The position numbers and the translations under genes are program-made. A model generated the notes under the pieces. It ran no database searches. It saw only the letters and a program-made list of their open reading frames with translations, and was not told where the DNA came from. This document shows, piece after piece, positions 21,800 to 32,610 of a DNA stretch of 64,000 nucleotides (position 1 is the stretch's first letter; each line of letters begins with the position of its first letter). Source of the DNA: Forficula auricularia (taxonomy: Eukaryota > Arthropoda > Insecta > Dermaptera > Forficulidae); NCBI GenBank assembly GCA_024734495.1, contig JALMQS010000073.1, positions 1,494,379 through 1,558,378 of the forward strand, written 5' to 3'.

Positions 21800-22740
21800 A
21801 TTAGTGGATGGATATAGGTACATAATTATCTAGAGAAAAATAAAAAAAGAGAGCAAGGTGGAAAAAAGTGAGAAATAAATCCTGGTAGAGTGTGAAAATT
21901 GGACGTCTCATGGCATCCGTTCGTATCAAATTTGTACATAAAATGATTTATATAAGATTATAAATTAGGTCGTAAAATATAACGAGGCCAATAAGGAGCG
22001 AAAAAAGCGATTTCAAAAGGAGAGAGAGAGGAACGTTTTCTCCTTTCATGAAATCCATATTTGGATAACAAGATTGACCTATATATATATAAATATATGT
22101 ATATAGTGAAAGTGGAAAGTGGACGTAAATGGCGCCATCAGGGAGAGAGCTTAACTACCACTAGCCTCGGGGATTTATTTTTTTAATAGCACATTTTGAA
22201 GGAAGTGAACGGGATGGCCATTAAGGGTAGCTAAAGGGTTAAGGGAAATGCCCAAAGACCGGGCGAGACCATCTACAAGATCAAAAAAAAAATAAAAAAG
22301 ATCCTATTTAGAAATCTATCGATAGGAAGTAAATATATGGATATAAGATGACAATATTATCCGATTCAATAACTTGGTATTTTATATAGAAAGGAAAAAT
22401 AAATTTTTATACAGGGTGTAACAAAAATACGCTCCGCTACTTAAAGAGCGTATTCTACTCATCAAAATGAGCATAAAAGTTTATATGAACAACTCTGCTA
22501 TCTAGCTTCATTTTCCATTTGTCTGTCAGTTTATGTGCGGGTTTAAAAAATATTGATATCTCAAGAACGGATTGAGAGTTTTTAATGAAATTTAGTATAC
22601 ACATCTGTATAAATATCAATATTCTCGCGAATCAAATGCAGGTGATTTTTGTCAGATATTAAGTAATAATAATATCTGAATTTATATATTTCTGTATAAG
22701 AAATAATGAATTTTTTAAATAGGTTTCTAATTAATATATT
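21800..22740. other. No confident gene
   Basis: Includes an isolated element-like end ACAGGGTGTAACAAAAATACG near 22413 and poly-A/AT stretches. No matching second end and no recognisable coding sequence. Confidence 0.35.
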
Positions 22741-22746
22741 AAATAA

Positions 22747-22970
22747 TCTACTTTTATTAAACGAGCAAAAATTATATATATATTTGTATCTTAGTTCTAT
22801 TTTGAAAACGACTCTACCGATTTTGATGAAACCAACTCTATTAACAAGTTTTGAGAATGAGAAAGCGATCTGGCTAGGTCTGGACCTCGTCAAATTTCAT
22901 CTTAATTGATCTTTTCTTAATTACAGTAATTATTGATAGATGAAAATCTCAATAAAAAAGTTTGTTTACA
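22747..22970 (+). mobile_element. Helitron-like family 2, 5' part
   Basis: Starts A|TCTACTTTTATTAAACG, followed by AGCAAAAATTATATA and TTTTGAAAACGACTCTACCG. It matches the minus-strand copies at 12751 and 26486. The 3' end is not identified here. Confidence 0.55.
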
Positions 22971-23169
22971 TTTTTTTCAACTATCTTTTATTTATTAATC
23001 GGTTTTTCAATTTTAAAACCCACGAATATTTTATACCAATTATTATTTGTATATTAGAATTTGCCAATTTAATTGATTAAAATTCCTCTTATTAAAAAAC
23101 ACTTACTAAAAATATTATCTCAAACTAGAAGATCAAGTACAGTCGATGGTGGGGAAGTAATCTCTGAAA

Positions 23170-23340
23170 TCAAAGCCTATTTATTTATTTTTTATGTAGG
23201 GCCTCCACATCTCCCCTTATAGCCCTCCGATCCTCCCACTCAGGATCCGGTTGAGTGGCTCAGGGTGTGGCCACAGCAGAACGGTGTGAAACCTTAGTAT
23301 GCCGCGACGAAGAATAAAATAATAATAATAATAAAAAAGG
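23170..23340 (+). mobile_element. Retrotransposon 3' end with AAT-repeat tail
   Basis: A GC-balanced block (CACTCAGGATCCGGTTGAGT ... TATGCCGCGACGAAG) ends in AATAAAATAATAATAATAAT-type tail, the form of a LINE or SINE 3' end. Family unknown. Two AAAT-rich stretches with GGAAGTTGCCGTAGTCAATG and GGAAACCGCCATGGTCAAG follow (23515-23590) and look like repeats of each other. Confidence 0.45.
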
Positions 23341-23599
23341 GAATACCGCATGTCGTCCAAATAATAAAAATAAATAAATAAATACACTGGGAAGAATCAA
23401 ATAAATAAATAATCAATTAAATAAAACAAAAAATAAATAGAATATGTCACTGGGTTTAAAGAAATTGTTGTTTAAAAATAAATAATTTAAAAAACATTTA
23501 AATAAATAAGTAGACAGGAAGTTGCCGTAGTCAATGAATTAAAAATAAATAAATAAATAGGCAGGAAACCGCCATGGTCAAGAAAAATAGATAAATATT

Positions 23600-24580
23600 T
23601 GACTGGGAATATAGGTTACTGGGTAAAATATTTTTCTGATTTAAATAAAAATTCAAATTTTAATCAAATTAATCACAAAAATAAAAGCTTCAACAGCTTC
23701 ATTACTAATAAATATTACATTTTTCTTGTTTTTTTTTTTTTAGTATGAGAATTTTATAATTTTAATTTTTTAAGAATGAATGCTATAATTTATTTGCTAG
23801 TTTTTACCAGCTAGTTTGTATGGTATATATTCATAAAGTGTCTTAAGGTCAATGTCCTATTTCTAATAAAATATAACTAGTTAGTTTAATTTGGTGCATT
23901 GCGGATTCTGAAAGTTGTACTACCTATTGTATGCTAGTAGAATAGATGAGTGTGTATAGTGGGGGGATGGGGGACGGGGTCCATAATGCCTATCTGGAAA
24001 AACGTGAGTTGCTTGCATTGGCAAACGTGCATCATTCCTTGGCCTGCTTTTGGTCAGGGAGCTTATTGACCCTAGTGAGCCTTTGTTCCAGACCGATAAG
24101 CCAAAGTGGCTACAACCGAATGGATATTCAAACAACTTCTACTAGATTTTATCTTGGCTCTTGTTGTTGTTGTTGTTATTGGTGGAGTTGGGCCTTATAG
24201 CACCAGCTCAGGGGGCGCAATTGCTTTCCACTCGACTTTCTATTCTCTATTATACCCTATAGGTAGGTACATAATCAAATATGATCAAAACTTGTTAAAG
24301 AAAACAAATGCCATTTTTTTTTAAAATTTATTCTTTGGAACAGTTTCGACTCCTTATAGATAAAATTCCAATTTCAAATTAATATTTAATTTTTACTTTA
24401 CCTGGAAAAGACATAACAATTTGGCCTGATAATTTTCTTTCTCTAAAATTAGAAATCTACCGAAAAGTTTTCGAAAAATATGTGCTAATTTTAAATTAGA
24501 ATCTGGACTAAAATTCAAGATTTCTGTAAAAAATAATCATCATTTCGCTCTATTTTCAACTCCATTTTCATTATATATAA
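23600..24580. other. No confident gene
   Basis: Two overlapping plus-strand frames (23946-24324) include a (TTG)n run that codes a Val stretch; I do not recognise them and regard them as chance frames. A poly-T run is at about 23731-23742. Confidence 0.35.
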
Positions 24581-24586
24581 TTTTAC

Positions 24587-24770
24587 TTTACTATACAGGG
24601 TATGGTCAAGTATTGTAATCGTGCATGAAAAAAATAGTTTTTTCCTTCTTTTTTTTTCAAAATATCTCAAAAACGGCTGAAACTATTTTGATTAAAAAAA
24701 TTGAGCTAAGCCATAGCATTTCGTTCTACAAAAAAGCCCTAATAAGTGAACATCGAAAAAATAAAACCTT
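24587..24770 (+). mobile_element. Fragment of the TTTACCATACA family (right end, reversed)
   Basis: Begins TTTACTATACAGGGTATGGT and continues through ATCGTGCATGAAAAAA and ATCTCAAAAACGGCTGAAAC. It is the reverse complement of the right ends at 36240-36305, 37920-38012 and 46860-46945. Confidence 0.65.
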
Positions 24771-25639
24771 AATTTTATGGGTTCACCTGTATTCCCGGTG
24801 TATACCGACTAATTTATTAATCATAAACACGCATCATCTTTTATAAATATTTGAGTTTGTTTTATCGAAGGATTGGTTAGAATAAAATTAAAATATACTC
24901 AATGTTCAATAATATTTGTGTGGTTAGATTTCTTTCTCTCTCTGGGTGTATGTGTGTGTGTATATGTGTGTGTGTGTCTAGTTAATTTAGTTAATGCATT
25001 AAAGGGCTAATCATATTAAGTTTCATTGAATTAGAGAACGAGATAGAAAGTAGAGATGATAGGGTGGGTGGGGAGGGGATAGAAAGAGATGGCAAAGTTG
25101 GGGGTGGGATTGAGTTTGGAAATTATATCACGGTTAATAATAAGGTATTCGGGTTTGATCTTGTATTAACATTATAATCCAGATGGCGAGGAGGATTTCC
25201 TTGAGAGCCAGCCGAATGATACGAGGATGCCAAGTCAAGGGAGGCGGAGGAGAACCGAGATCGAATCTGATCTGCTAATTAAATATCACTTGGAGTTTCG
25301 ATTAGACTAATCAGCTAATCACTAACTAACAAACAATTAATCAAAAGATGACACAGAAGCAATTAAGGAGAAATTTATTAGAAAAAAAGCATCAATACAT
25401 TCTCTTTCAAAAAGCAACTTTTTTTTCATATATGTATGTACTCAGTGGCGGATTAAGACAATATAAGGCCCTAGGCGCAAATAAAAATTAGGCCCCGGAT
25501 AACAAAAATGTCTCTGGAAATTAATTTATAGGTATTATAAATATAAAACGTAATTTTAATTACTTAAATGTAATTTATTAATCTTATTTTTATGTTTCAA
25601 CAATTTATAATACTATATATTAAAATATAATAATTATTA

Positions 25640-25925
25640 ACATTATAATTAGTACCTGGAGGCATCGAGCGATGCTCGGTAACTTCTTCCTTCAGTTAAA
25701 AGCTTTATTTTAATATTATTTTTAATTTAAAATTCTGATAAAAAGGTCGATTTTTATTTGAGAGCCGCTTTCAAATTAAAAAAATACAAAAATATATAAT
25801 ATTCGCCCAATGTAGCCCCCCCCCCCCCCACCTCCAACCCGCTCGACCCCACCCCCGAAATCTCTCCCTACCCCCGGATTCCCCACCACTGCGCCCCACC
25901 TTCTGCACCTGTTTTGATTCAACCA
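25640..25925. repeat. GGTAC/CGAGCGATGC block and C-rich tract
   Basis: GTACCTGGAGGCATCGAGCG ending ...GATGCTCGGTAAC contains a GCATCG/CGATGC hairpin and matches 9298-9330. As there, it precedes a C-rich tract (25815-25910). It may be a mobile unit inserted in the hAT; the ends are not defined. Confidence 0.45.
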
Positions 25926-26369
25926 TATGATTCATTTTTATTAATCCAATTAATAAATAAAACCTATCAAAATGTGTTGTTTTTTCAGAAAATTGAGACC
26001 TGCTTATGCGAAATTTATTTTTAAATAAATTCTTGATTATTTTTTATTCTATTAAATAAATAAAGTTCTTTATAAAAACAATTATAAAACGTTTATTAAT
26101 ATTTCTAACGTTTAGGGAGAAAAAAATATGTTAAAATCCACAATCACAATACTTCTTCAAGGCCTTTAGAACAATGAAACAAACAACCCATTGTCTGCCT
26201 GGGTATAAAAGGAAAAGGGAAACCTTTTTTAACACCATAATAATGGGATTTGTCTAGCTGAGAATAATTTATTTGATTACGAAAAAACCCATCATAAACC
26301 ATTTTGTCGAAGATGAGACCGTGACAGATCGAATTGTCACCTCAAAAACCCCTAACCCGTGAATTTCAT

Positions 26370-26486
26370 CAAAATCGGAAGAGTCGTTTTCAAAATATAA
26401 CCAAGATACAAATATATAAATAAACAAATATATATATACAAACAAATAAATAAATATACAATTTTTGCACGTTTAATAAGAGTAGA
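26370..26486 (-). mobile_element. Helitron-like family 2, 5' end in the hAT
   Basis: Minus strand starts A|TCTACTCTTATTAAACG at 26486, then TGCAAAAATTG and TTTTGAAAACGACTCTTCCG. It lies directly at the end of the hAT coding region. The 3' end is not identified. Confidence 0.5.
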
Positions 26487-26890
26487 TATGTGTTTTTTCT
26501 AGATTTTTCTTTAGCAAATTTCTCAAAAATAAGCTCGCAATTCAAACTATTTAATAGTTCGTTGTCAATATAAATAGTAGATAAATAATATAATCTATTT
26601 TCAGAAATTGTGTTTCTAACGTAGTTTTTGAATCTTTTTAAAGCATAAAAAGAACTCTGCTCCCCTGAAGCATTTCTTTTTGGAAACGTGATCAAAATTT
26701 TTAAAATAATTTCGACGTTAGGGAATGTTGCTATTAAATGCAACCCCTCTTGATATATTGAGAAATATTCAACTTTTCTAGAGTCGTCTTGTTCCTGCTT
26801 TAAAAAACAGTAAAAATTGATTTACCTCATCCTCGAATAATTCGGAATCTATATCATCTTTAATAGTTTTTAAGGAATTTGGTGTTGGTA
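26486..26890 (-). pseudogene. hAT transposase C terminus (ZMYM1-like)
   Basis: Encodes DDIDSELFEDEVNQFLLFFK then, after a frame break near 26780, GCIHLIATFPNVEI-like residues. Next come ILKILITFPKRNASGEQSSF, NYVRNTISENRLYYLSTIYI and NELLNSLNCELIFEKFAKEK. This is the C-terminal hAT dimerisation region of ZMYM1-type transposases (FPNVEI..RI..T.P...ASGE.SF). The usual stop is replaced by the Helitron-like end at 26486. Confidence 0.75.
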
Positions 26891-26989
26891 CTTGGTGAAA
26901 CATTATTTAAAAATTGTTGGATAAAAATACTTGGTAGGTTTCACATTAAGATATAAAAAAATAAAACGAATTTATTTTTAGAGAATCTT

Positions 26990-27038
26990 TAATCTCGATA
27001 TATATATTTCGGGTGACTAACCCATCTTCAGGAGAAAC
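26990..27038 (-). ncRNA. Hammerhead ribozyme motif, family C (C2)
   Basis: Minus strand: stem I TTTCTC/GAGATT, CTGAAGA, stem II GGGT-TAGTC-ACCC, GAAA, AT palindrome and ATC. Located in the left arm of the 26863-28266 insertion. Confidence 0.75.
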
Positions 27039-27352
27039 AGAAAGTAACTGACCTGGATAAGTCGAAATTGAATACAAGTCAATGGTAAAATTTATTTTTT
27101 TAAGATAACAAAAGGGTAAATATTTAAAATTATTGGAGGGAGAAAAGGTAGGAAGTCTACTTTTGTTTAATTTTGAATGGCCTTTTGAGAAATGAGGATT
27201 TCGAATTTGAATACAACTCAATGGTAAAATTTATTTTTAAGATAACAAAAGGGTAAATATTTAAAATTAGTGGAGGGAGAAGTCTATTTTGTTTAATTTT
27301 GAATGGTCTTCTGAGAAATGAGAATTTACACACAAAACAAATTTGCAAATAT

Positions 27353-27850
27353 TTAAAGAATGTAATCAATGATTGTACTTTTCTTAACTTCTAATTGATT
27401 ATTTAGTATATTCGTTTTATTTGAGAGAGCTAATTTTATTTCGGTTGACTCTAAAAAATCTAAACGTAATCCCTTTTTTTCGAAATGTAACGGAACTAGG
27501 TGGCTAATAGAAGAGGTGTGTTTATTCAAATGTAGATGATTGGCGAAGGTAGAAGTAGATTCCATATTAATATCATCTGATCTGCTAAGACTATTAAAGG
27601 CTCTTTCATGTTCCGAGTAGCGAGTTCTAAAAGAGCGTCCAGTTTGTCCTATGTAGATTGCGTCGCAATTGTCACAAGTCAATTTATATACCCCTGATTT
27701 ATCTAATTTGTCAATTTTGTCTAATTTATTATTAATTAGCTGTGAACCTAAAATGTTGTTATTATATAAAGCAGGAGTTATACCAGACATTCTAAGAGTT
27801 GAAGCTATAGGGTTTGTAACATGGCTCGAAATGAAGGGGAGTCTTTGTGT
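27353..27850 (-). pseudogene. GIY-YIG endonuclease domain of a Penelope-like element
   Basis: The open frame has an ATG at 27790, but homologous residues extend upstream (LPFISSHVTNPIASTLR) to the arm junction near 27845, so that ATG is not a true start. Signatures: GVYKLTCDNCDAIYIGQTGR (GIY-YIG core), then SFRTRYSEHERAF, and SHLVPLHFEKKGLRLDFLES with the catalytic-type Glu. This is the C-terminal domain of Penelope-like ORFs. The reverse transcriptase is missing. The stop at 27353 looks natural. Confidence 0.85.
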
Positions 27851-28137
27851 AAATTCTCATTTCTCAGAAGACCATTCAAAATTAAACAAAATAGACTTCT
27901 CCCTCCACTAATTTTAAATATTTACCCTTTTGTTATCTTAAAAATAAATTTTACCATTGAGTTGTATTCAAATTCGAAATCCTCATTTCTCAAAAGGCCA
28001 TTCAAAATTAAACAAAAGTAGACTTCCTACCTTTTCTCCCTCCAATAATTTTAAATATTTACCCTTTTGTTATCTTAAAAAATAAATTTTACCATTGACT
28101 TGTATTCAATTTCGACTATCCAGGTCAGTTACTTTCT

Positions 28138-28189
28138 GTTTCTCCTGAAGATGGGTTAGTCACCCGAAATATATATATCGAGATTAAAG
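28138..28189 (+). ncRNA. Hammerhead ribozyme motif, family C (C3)
   Basis: Plus-strand mirror of C2 in the right arm: same core CTGAAGA, GGGT/ACCC stem II, GAAA and ATC. The two ribozymes face opposite ways, so a transcript through the whole insertion contains one sense motif. Confidence 0.75.
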
Positions 28190-28297
28190 ATTCTCCAAAA
28201 ATAAATTCGTTTTATTTTTTTATATCTTAATGTGAAACCTACCAAGTATTTTTATCCAATAATTTTTATATCATCTTTATATATATATTTTTAGATT

Positions 28298-28717
28298 TTA
28301 TATATACAATGTTTTCTCTGGGTCTGTCAAGTTGAATGAAAAGAAGACTTTAAAACTTTGAAATACTTTTTCAAAAGCTTGTTTCCTGTGAATGATTTCT
28401 ACAACTAAATTATCACAAATTACATAAAATGTATTAATTTTAAAAGAGTTCTTTGGTGTATTAGTGTCCTTTTTGCTTTTTCTTGTATCATATTCCTTTT
28501 GACATATGTTTTCTTCAATATTAAATATTTTCACTATACTTTCAATTTTATCGAACTCGTCTCTAGTCTTTTTAATAAACATCTGTAATGAGTTTAACAA
28601 ATCAAATCCTTTAATTATTGTACATTCGACTTCTTGCAATGACTTGCTGGTCATATTAATTCGTTGCAACAATTTGTCCCAAATTACAGTCATACAAACC
28701 GTTTCATATCGTCTCAT
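28298..28717 (-). pseudogene. hAT transposase middle region (ZMYM1-like)
   Basis: 139 open codons starting RRYETVCMTVIWDKLLQRIN, then MTSKSLQEVECTIIKGFDLL and FIKKTRDEFDKIESIVK. This fits the ..W..vL.RIn..sk.LQ......a..ll..l...i...R..F pattern of ZMYM1-type hAT transposases. The N terminus and the catalytic Asp region upstream are missing and the Penelope-like insert separates it from the C-terminal piece. Confidence 0.75.
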
Positions 28718-28935
28718 TTTTTTGTTTTAAATCAATTTTGAGGGCCCCCATATTCGACGGGGCCCTAGGCGCGCGCCTAGTGCGCCTTGCTTATGATCCG
28801 CCACTGTATGTGCTAGTATTTCAATTGAAAAAGGAAGAATTTTGCCTGAATTTTTATTAAACATTTTTGGATGTTTTTATAAATAATTTATATTTATTTT
28901 ACTTAATAAAATAATGCAGAAATTATTTTTATATT

Positions 28936-29358
28936 CAGTCGACTCTAGATAATTCGAAATCAAATTTAATTCGAATTATCGACTTCGAGAAGTTTGAATT
29001 ATCAAGAGAAAAGAAAAAAAATCCAATTATTAAGATTTTTTATTATATTTTTGAAAATATGTATTAGCTTACATAAATTTTATATATAGCCTCAAGTAAA
29101 AAAGTAAAAATAATGAAAACGAAAAAAAATTACATATGTATTAACATTGCAATTGAAATGAGGTAAATATTACGCAAAAAATGAGGAGTAAACATTGCTA
29201 GGAAAAATTCGAATTATAAAGACGGGACGTCCTCTTGTTACGAAAAGGATTTCGAGTTATCGAGCGTATCAAAATACTCAGCATTTGTTCGATTTTACCG
29301 AAATTAACAGCTGAAGAGTTCGAATTATTGAAAAATTCGAATTATCGAGAGTCGACTG
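28936..29358. mobile_element. pogo/Tigger-like MITE
   Basis: 423-bp element with ends CAGTCGACTCTAGATAATTCG (left) and TTATCGAGAGTCGACTG (right), the familiar pogo/Tigger-type TIR. TA follows the right end; the left flank is TT. The interior repeats GAATTATCGA-type motifs and has no coding sequence. Confidence 0.8.
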
Positions 29359-29409
29359 TACCAAAACATATTCATTAATAGATGGCAATGCAAAAAACTG
29401 ATAACTGAT

Positions 29410-30318
29410 AAATAAACTGATGTGGTAGTTCACATGACTTTACCATACACCTAGCCCCTCTCTTATATTTAATGTTTAATAAAATAATTTATATAATTAT
29501 ATACGAAAGCCCCCCCCCCCTTAATTTTGGGTCAATTAACAATTAAACAAAACTTCGTTTAAATATGTAACTCTTCTAGTTGAAATAAATAGTTTTAAGT
29601 ATTTTTGTGTGAAAATTTTATAATTTTAATTTTTTAAGATCTTCACCCACCTACCTTAATTTTGGGTTTGATTTCAACCAAAATCTAATCAGCTCTTAAT
29701 CTCAATATAAAGAATCTAGATGTGAAATTTTAATTTGATATTCACACTATTTTTTGATCTAGAGAGTACACAAAATTCGGTATCGATTAAAAAAAAATTT
29801 AAATTTAAAAAATATAAATTACAAGGTAGCTTTCAGAAAAAACCCTACCTTGTAATTTATATTTTTAATTTTGATAAATACTTATGTTTCACCTTGAAAC
29901 TAGAAAATTTTCCCTGTACAAAATTGATAACGGACATTAGAAAATATTAGCTGTTAAATTTTGTAATTTGGTGATTAAATTTATTAAGGGTTGAAGTTTT
30001 GCTTAAATCCCACAAAATTAATTATAATTATTTATGGAATACGAACAAGTAATTCAATATAACCACGGCGTTTCGATCGACTTATTCTGCTATTGTTTTC
30101 AAGTATATATTCAGATGAGCACCCACTCCGCATTAAGACTAACCTAATTGTGTGATTAAAACTAAATTTCAATCTTTACTAACAGACATTTTGACAAAAT
30201 AATTAATATAATTTTTTCGATGTTTACTCTTTGGGTTTTCTTGTAGACCAAAATACGATGGTTTCGTTTAATATTTTTATCAAAATAGTTTTACCATACT
30301 CTGTATGGTAAAGTAATA
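29410..30318 (+). mobile_element. TTTACCATACA family, diverged long copy
   Basis: The left part (TGACTTTACCATACACC, CCCCTCTCTTATATTTAATG) and right end (TTTTACCATACTCTGTATGG then TAAAGTAAT) match the family. The middle, 29980-30180, is different. It includes a decayed hammerhead-like end (minus strand GATCGAAACGCCGTGG near 30070) and probably represents a nested insertion. Confidence 0.6.
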
Positions 30319-30484
30319 GAATTCCTAAGTCACTTAAAAACAGGCCAAACTAATTAGGGAATTCTCTTAAATATGAAATACCAGCTGCATCCACTTGGAC
30401 TCCGTAGTGGGTTTTAAAATAATCATTCAAATTTCCTAATATTAATAATTTTAAATTAGCGAACGAAGAAAAGATTTTTCAAAA

Positions 30485-30575
30485 GGATCAGCCGGGATTC
30501 GAACCCGAGATCTTCGCATGTGCGCTGCGATGCCTTTATAAGAGCCTTAGCTCTTATCCTCTTAGCCACCGATCC
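30485..30575 (-). tRNA. tRNA-like gene with 18-nt D-arm insertion (T2 left)
   Basis: 91 nt: acceptor GGATCGG/CTGATCC (one G-T pair), a 35-nt D region, anticodon arm TCGCA-GCGCACA-TGCGA, T arm TCGGG-TTCGAAT-CCCGG with a perfect B box GGTTCGAATCC, then TTTT as pol III terminator. The D region is 18 nt longer than normal because of an inserted hairpin TAAGAGC/GCTCTTA. Without it the sequence resembles tRNA-Arg, as does T1. The formal anticodon is GCA, with C where T33 should be, so decoding is doubtful. Confidence 0.55.
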
Positions 30576-30825
30576 CTGAACCCAAGCTGATACTTAATGT
30601 CTATATGAATTATGGAATTTCATTTTTATTTAATCTTTTAATCTCTTCCTCGTTCATTTTTGCAGCTCTGTAGTGGCCGGACTATATTGTACTATACGTT
30701 TAAATATAATTTAATAATAATCCGTCCACTACAGAGCTGTAAAAATGAATGAGGAAGAGATTAAAAGATTAAATAAAAATGAAATTCGAAATTCATATAG
30801 ACATTAAGTATCAGCTTGGGTTCAG

Positions 30826-30916
30826 GGATCGGTGGTCAAGAGGATAAGAGCTAAGGCTCTTATAAAGGCATCACAGCGCACATGCGAAGATCCCGGGTTC
30901 GAATCCCGGCTGATAC
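30826..30916 (+). tRNA. tRNA-like gene with 18-nt D-arm insertion (T2 right)
   Basis: Mirror copy of 30485-30575 with a few changes: the acceptor 3' strand is CTGATAC (one mismatch), the anticodon stem has one changed base, and the T stem is CCGGG/CCCGG-like. The B box GGTTCGAATCC and a following TTTT are intact, so pol III transcription is plausible. Confidence 0.5.
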
Positions 30917-30959
30917 TTTTGTCTATAAAAAAATCTTTTCTTCGTCAAGATAATTTAAT

Positions 30960-31780
30960 TTAATTTCTAATTGTCTTTCGACATGGCCTCCTTGTGATTG
31001 CGCTCCGGAGTAAAGAAAATATTATTTTCGACCTTTGGGTTTGTGATCGATTGGGAGGCGTTTGAATATAGGTTAATGATTTTATTTGTCATGAAACTAT
31101 TACTGGATTTAAAATAATAATTTAAATTTTTAAAATTAAAAAAATAACCTCGGTGTCGTCGCGCAAACCGATTATAATAAAAGTATAGAATAGATTCTTG
31201 AAATAATTTCCATGTGCTTAGCACCATGCATTTCTAAGACATTAGATACAACAGAACTAACTTTATTTCTGGATACATATTTTATAAAAGTCCTATTTTC
31301 CAATAAGAGAAGAAGAACAAAAAGCAAATCAGCCCGGATGCCGATCGACTAGATGTTTCAATAGATTTCCTATTGGATTAGATTTTTATTTTTTATATTT
31401 TCTCTATCCCAAGGGCAAAGAGATTATAGAGAGATAGATATAAGTATAGATAAGAGACCTTTCTCTTTCTTTCTTCATACGTCACGGTACATTTCCCGAT
31501 GGAATTTTCTCAAAACTTTTTTACACACAGTGTTTTTTTTTTGTCTGACGAGGGCAAAGAAAAAAATTGGCAAATAATCACGTGCAATCGATTCCTTCGG
31601 GAATTGGCTAAAATAATACTTTCAGACAAAGAAGAATATTTTTATTCATATCTAATATTTTATTTATACTATTTTCTAACCTCTAACATACCCATGGAGT
31701 CTGGAGTTTATTGTTTTTTTTTGTTTTAACAACATTTCTAATTTTTTTTGTAGAAGTTTGAGAATTGTTCGAATGTTTTA
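30960..31780. other. No confident gene
   Basis: Open frames at 30967-31227 (minus) and 31499-31729 (plus) match nothing I recognise. The segment AAACCGATTATAATAAAAGT at 31165 resembles 33810-33830 and marks a shared repeat. Confidence 0.35.
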
Positions 31781-31783
31781 GAG

Positions 31784-32115
31784 CAGTGCTTCTTAAACTA
31801 TGGGTCGCGACCCCATTTGGGTCGTGTAATTGAATTTTGGGGTCGTGAAATATGTGAACAACAATGACAGTGATACAAATTATAATGCACAAAGACCAAA
31901 AGTTTAGTGAATACAAGGTATTTCTCTCATTGAATTTCCAATTATTCATTTTAAATTGCCATTATGTATTAGATATATTTATTTATATGAAAAGACGTTC
32001 TCAGCGACGATTATAAAATCAAAATACAAATTAAATTTGAAAAATGTTGAAGATGGTGAACTTATGTTTGATTCTTTATTTTATAAGAAAGAAGCAGAAT
32101 CATTTCATTTTTATT
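31784..32115 (+). pseudogene. hAT relic: left end and transposase C-terminal fragment
   Basis: Starts CAGTGCTTCTTAAACTATGG and GGTCGCGACCCC, a hAT (ZBED-type) end. Soon after, the plus strand encodes YEKTFSATIIKSKYKLNLKN and VEDGEL, matching the Y.CEKAFSA..IIKSKY..KL.NVED pattern of ZBED-type hAT transposases. Most of the element is deleted. Confidence 0.65.
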
Positions 32116-32182
32116 TAGATTTAATAATATATATATGTTTTATAATAAAATTATAATACTAGTAACAGGTACCTATCTATCT

Positions 32183-32610
32183 TCTATATAAATAAAAATG
32201 TACTGTTTACGCTTAAAGTGATACGTTGAAGGGTCTCCGAAAGTTCTTCACCGATTTCTTTGAAATTTTCACACAACATTCCATTCAAATACACGAGTGT
32301 TTTTATATATAGTTTTTATAGTATAGATATCACACCTGTGGCATGTAAAAAATATTTTTTCGAGGAAACAACGCCAGCGCCTTTCTGAGGGTAAAAGCAA
32401 ACAAACGAGATCGCTTTTTGGAAATCTTTCAACTGTCAATATTATTTTTGGTTAAGGGAACAATAATTATAGACCTGGCCCAAAATTCAGATATACCAAT
32501 CGAAGCACCATACGGACATATGTTGCGAATATAATTTCGATACCTCTAGTGGATTAGGGGGAAGCATAGGAGTTAGTCACAGCAACGCGTGGTCGAGTCA
32601 TCTATATAAA
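32183..32610 (+). mobile_element. Possible Helitron remnant
   Basis: The start TCTATATAAATAAAAATG is Helitron-like, followed by a 'TTCACCGATTTCTTTGAAAT' block usual near such 5' ends. At 32581 the sequence AGCAACGCGTGGTCGAGTCA resembles a Helitron 3' terminus with a decayed CTAG. Boundaries are weak. Confidence 0.4.

Larger units (their letters stand above)
26863..28266 (-). mobile_element. Penelope-like fold-back insertion (family C) with GIY-YIG
   Basis: Flanked by exact 13-bp duplications TATATCATCTTTA (26850-26862 and 28267-28279) within hAT coding DNA. Inverted arms of about 430 bp (about 26908-27342 and 27845-28262) surround a 500-bp centre that encodes a GIY-YIG endonuclease. Each arm carries a hammerhead (C2, C3). 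Within each arm the GGCCATTCAAAATTAAAC-type unit is itself duplicated. The left end bears the shared ATGTTTCACC..ACCAACACCA motif in reverse. Confidence 0.85.
25443..28806 (-). mobile_element. hAT transposon with nested Penelope-like element
   Basis: Ends CAGTGGCGGAT and its counterpart ATCCGCCACTG, flanked by TATGTACT (25435-25442) and TATGTGCT (28807-28814), an 8-bp duplication with one mismatch. Minus-strand coding pieces (28717-28298 and about 26890-26490) belong to a ZMYM1-like hAT transposase. It is broken by a 1404-bp Penelope-like insertion (26863-28266) and by a Helitron-like end at 26486, which cuts into the C terminus. The subterminal CCTAGGCGC blocks are shared by both ends. Confidence 0.85.
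30464..30949. mobile_element. Fold-back element carrying two tRNA-like sequences (T2)
   Basis: Inverted arms of about 230 bp (30464-30695 and 30719-30949) separated by about 25 bp. Outer landmarks are CGAAGAAAAGATTTTT and its complement; inner landmarks are the CATTTTT.CAGCTCTGTAGTG block and its complement. Each arm contains a 91-nt tRNA-like sequence with a good B box. It is unrelated to T1 outside the tRNA-like part, yet has the same layout. Confidence 0.8.

Noticed and set aside
23946..24324. Membrane protein suggested by a Val/Leu-rich stretch
   Set aside because: The hydrophobic run is a (TTG)n microsatellite translation; frames overlap on both strands.
32360..32600. A coding exon near ACGCCAGCGCC
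   Set aside because: No open frame of useful length and the surroundings match Helitron-type ends.
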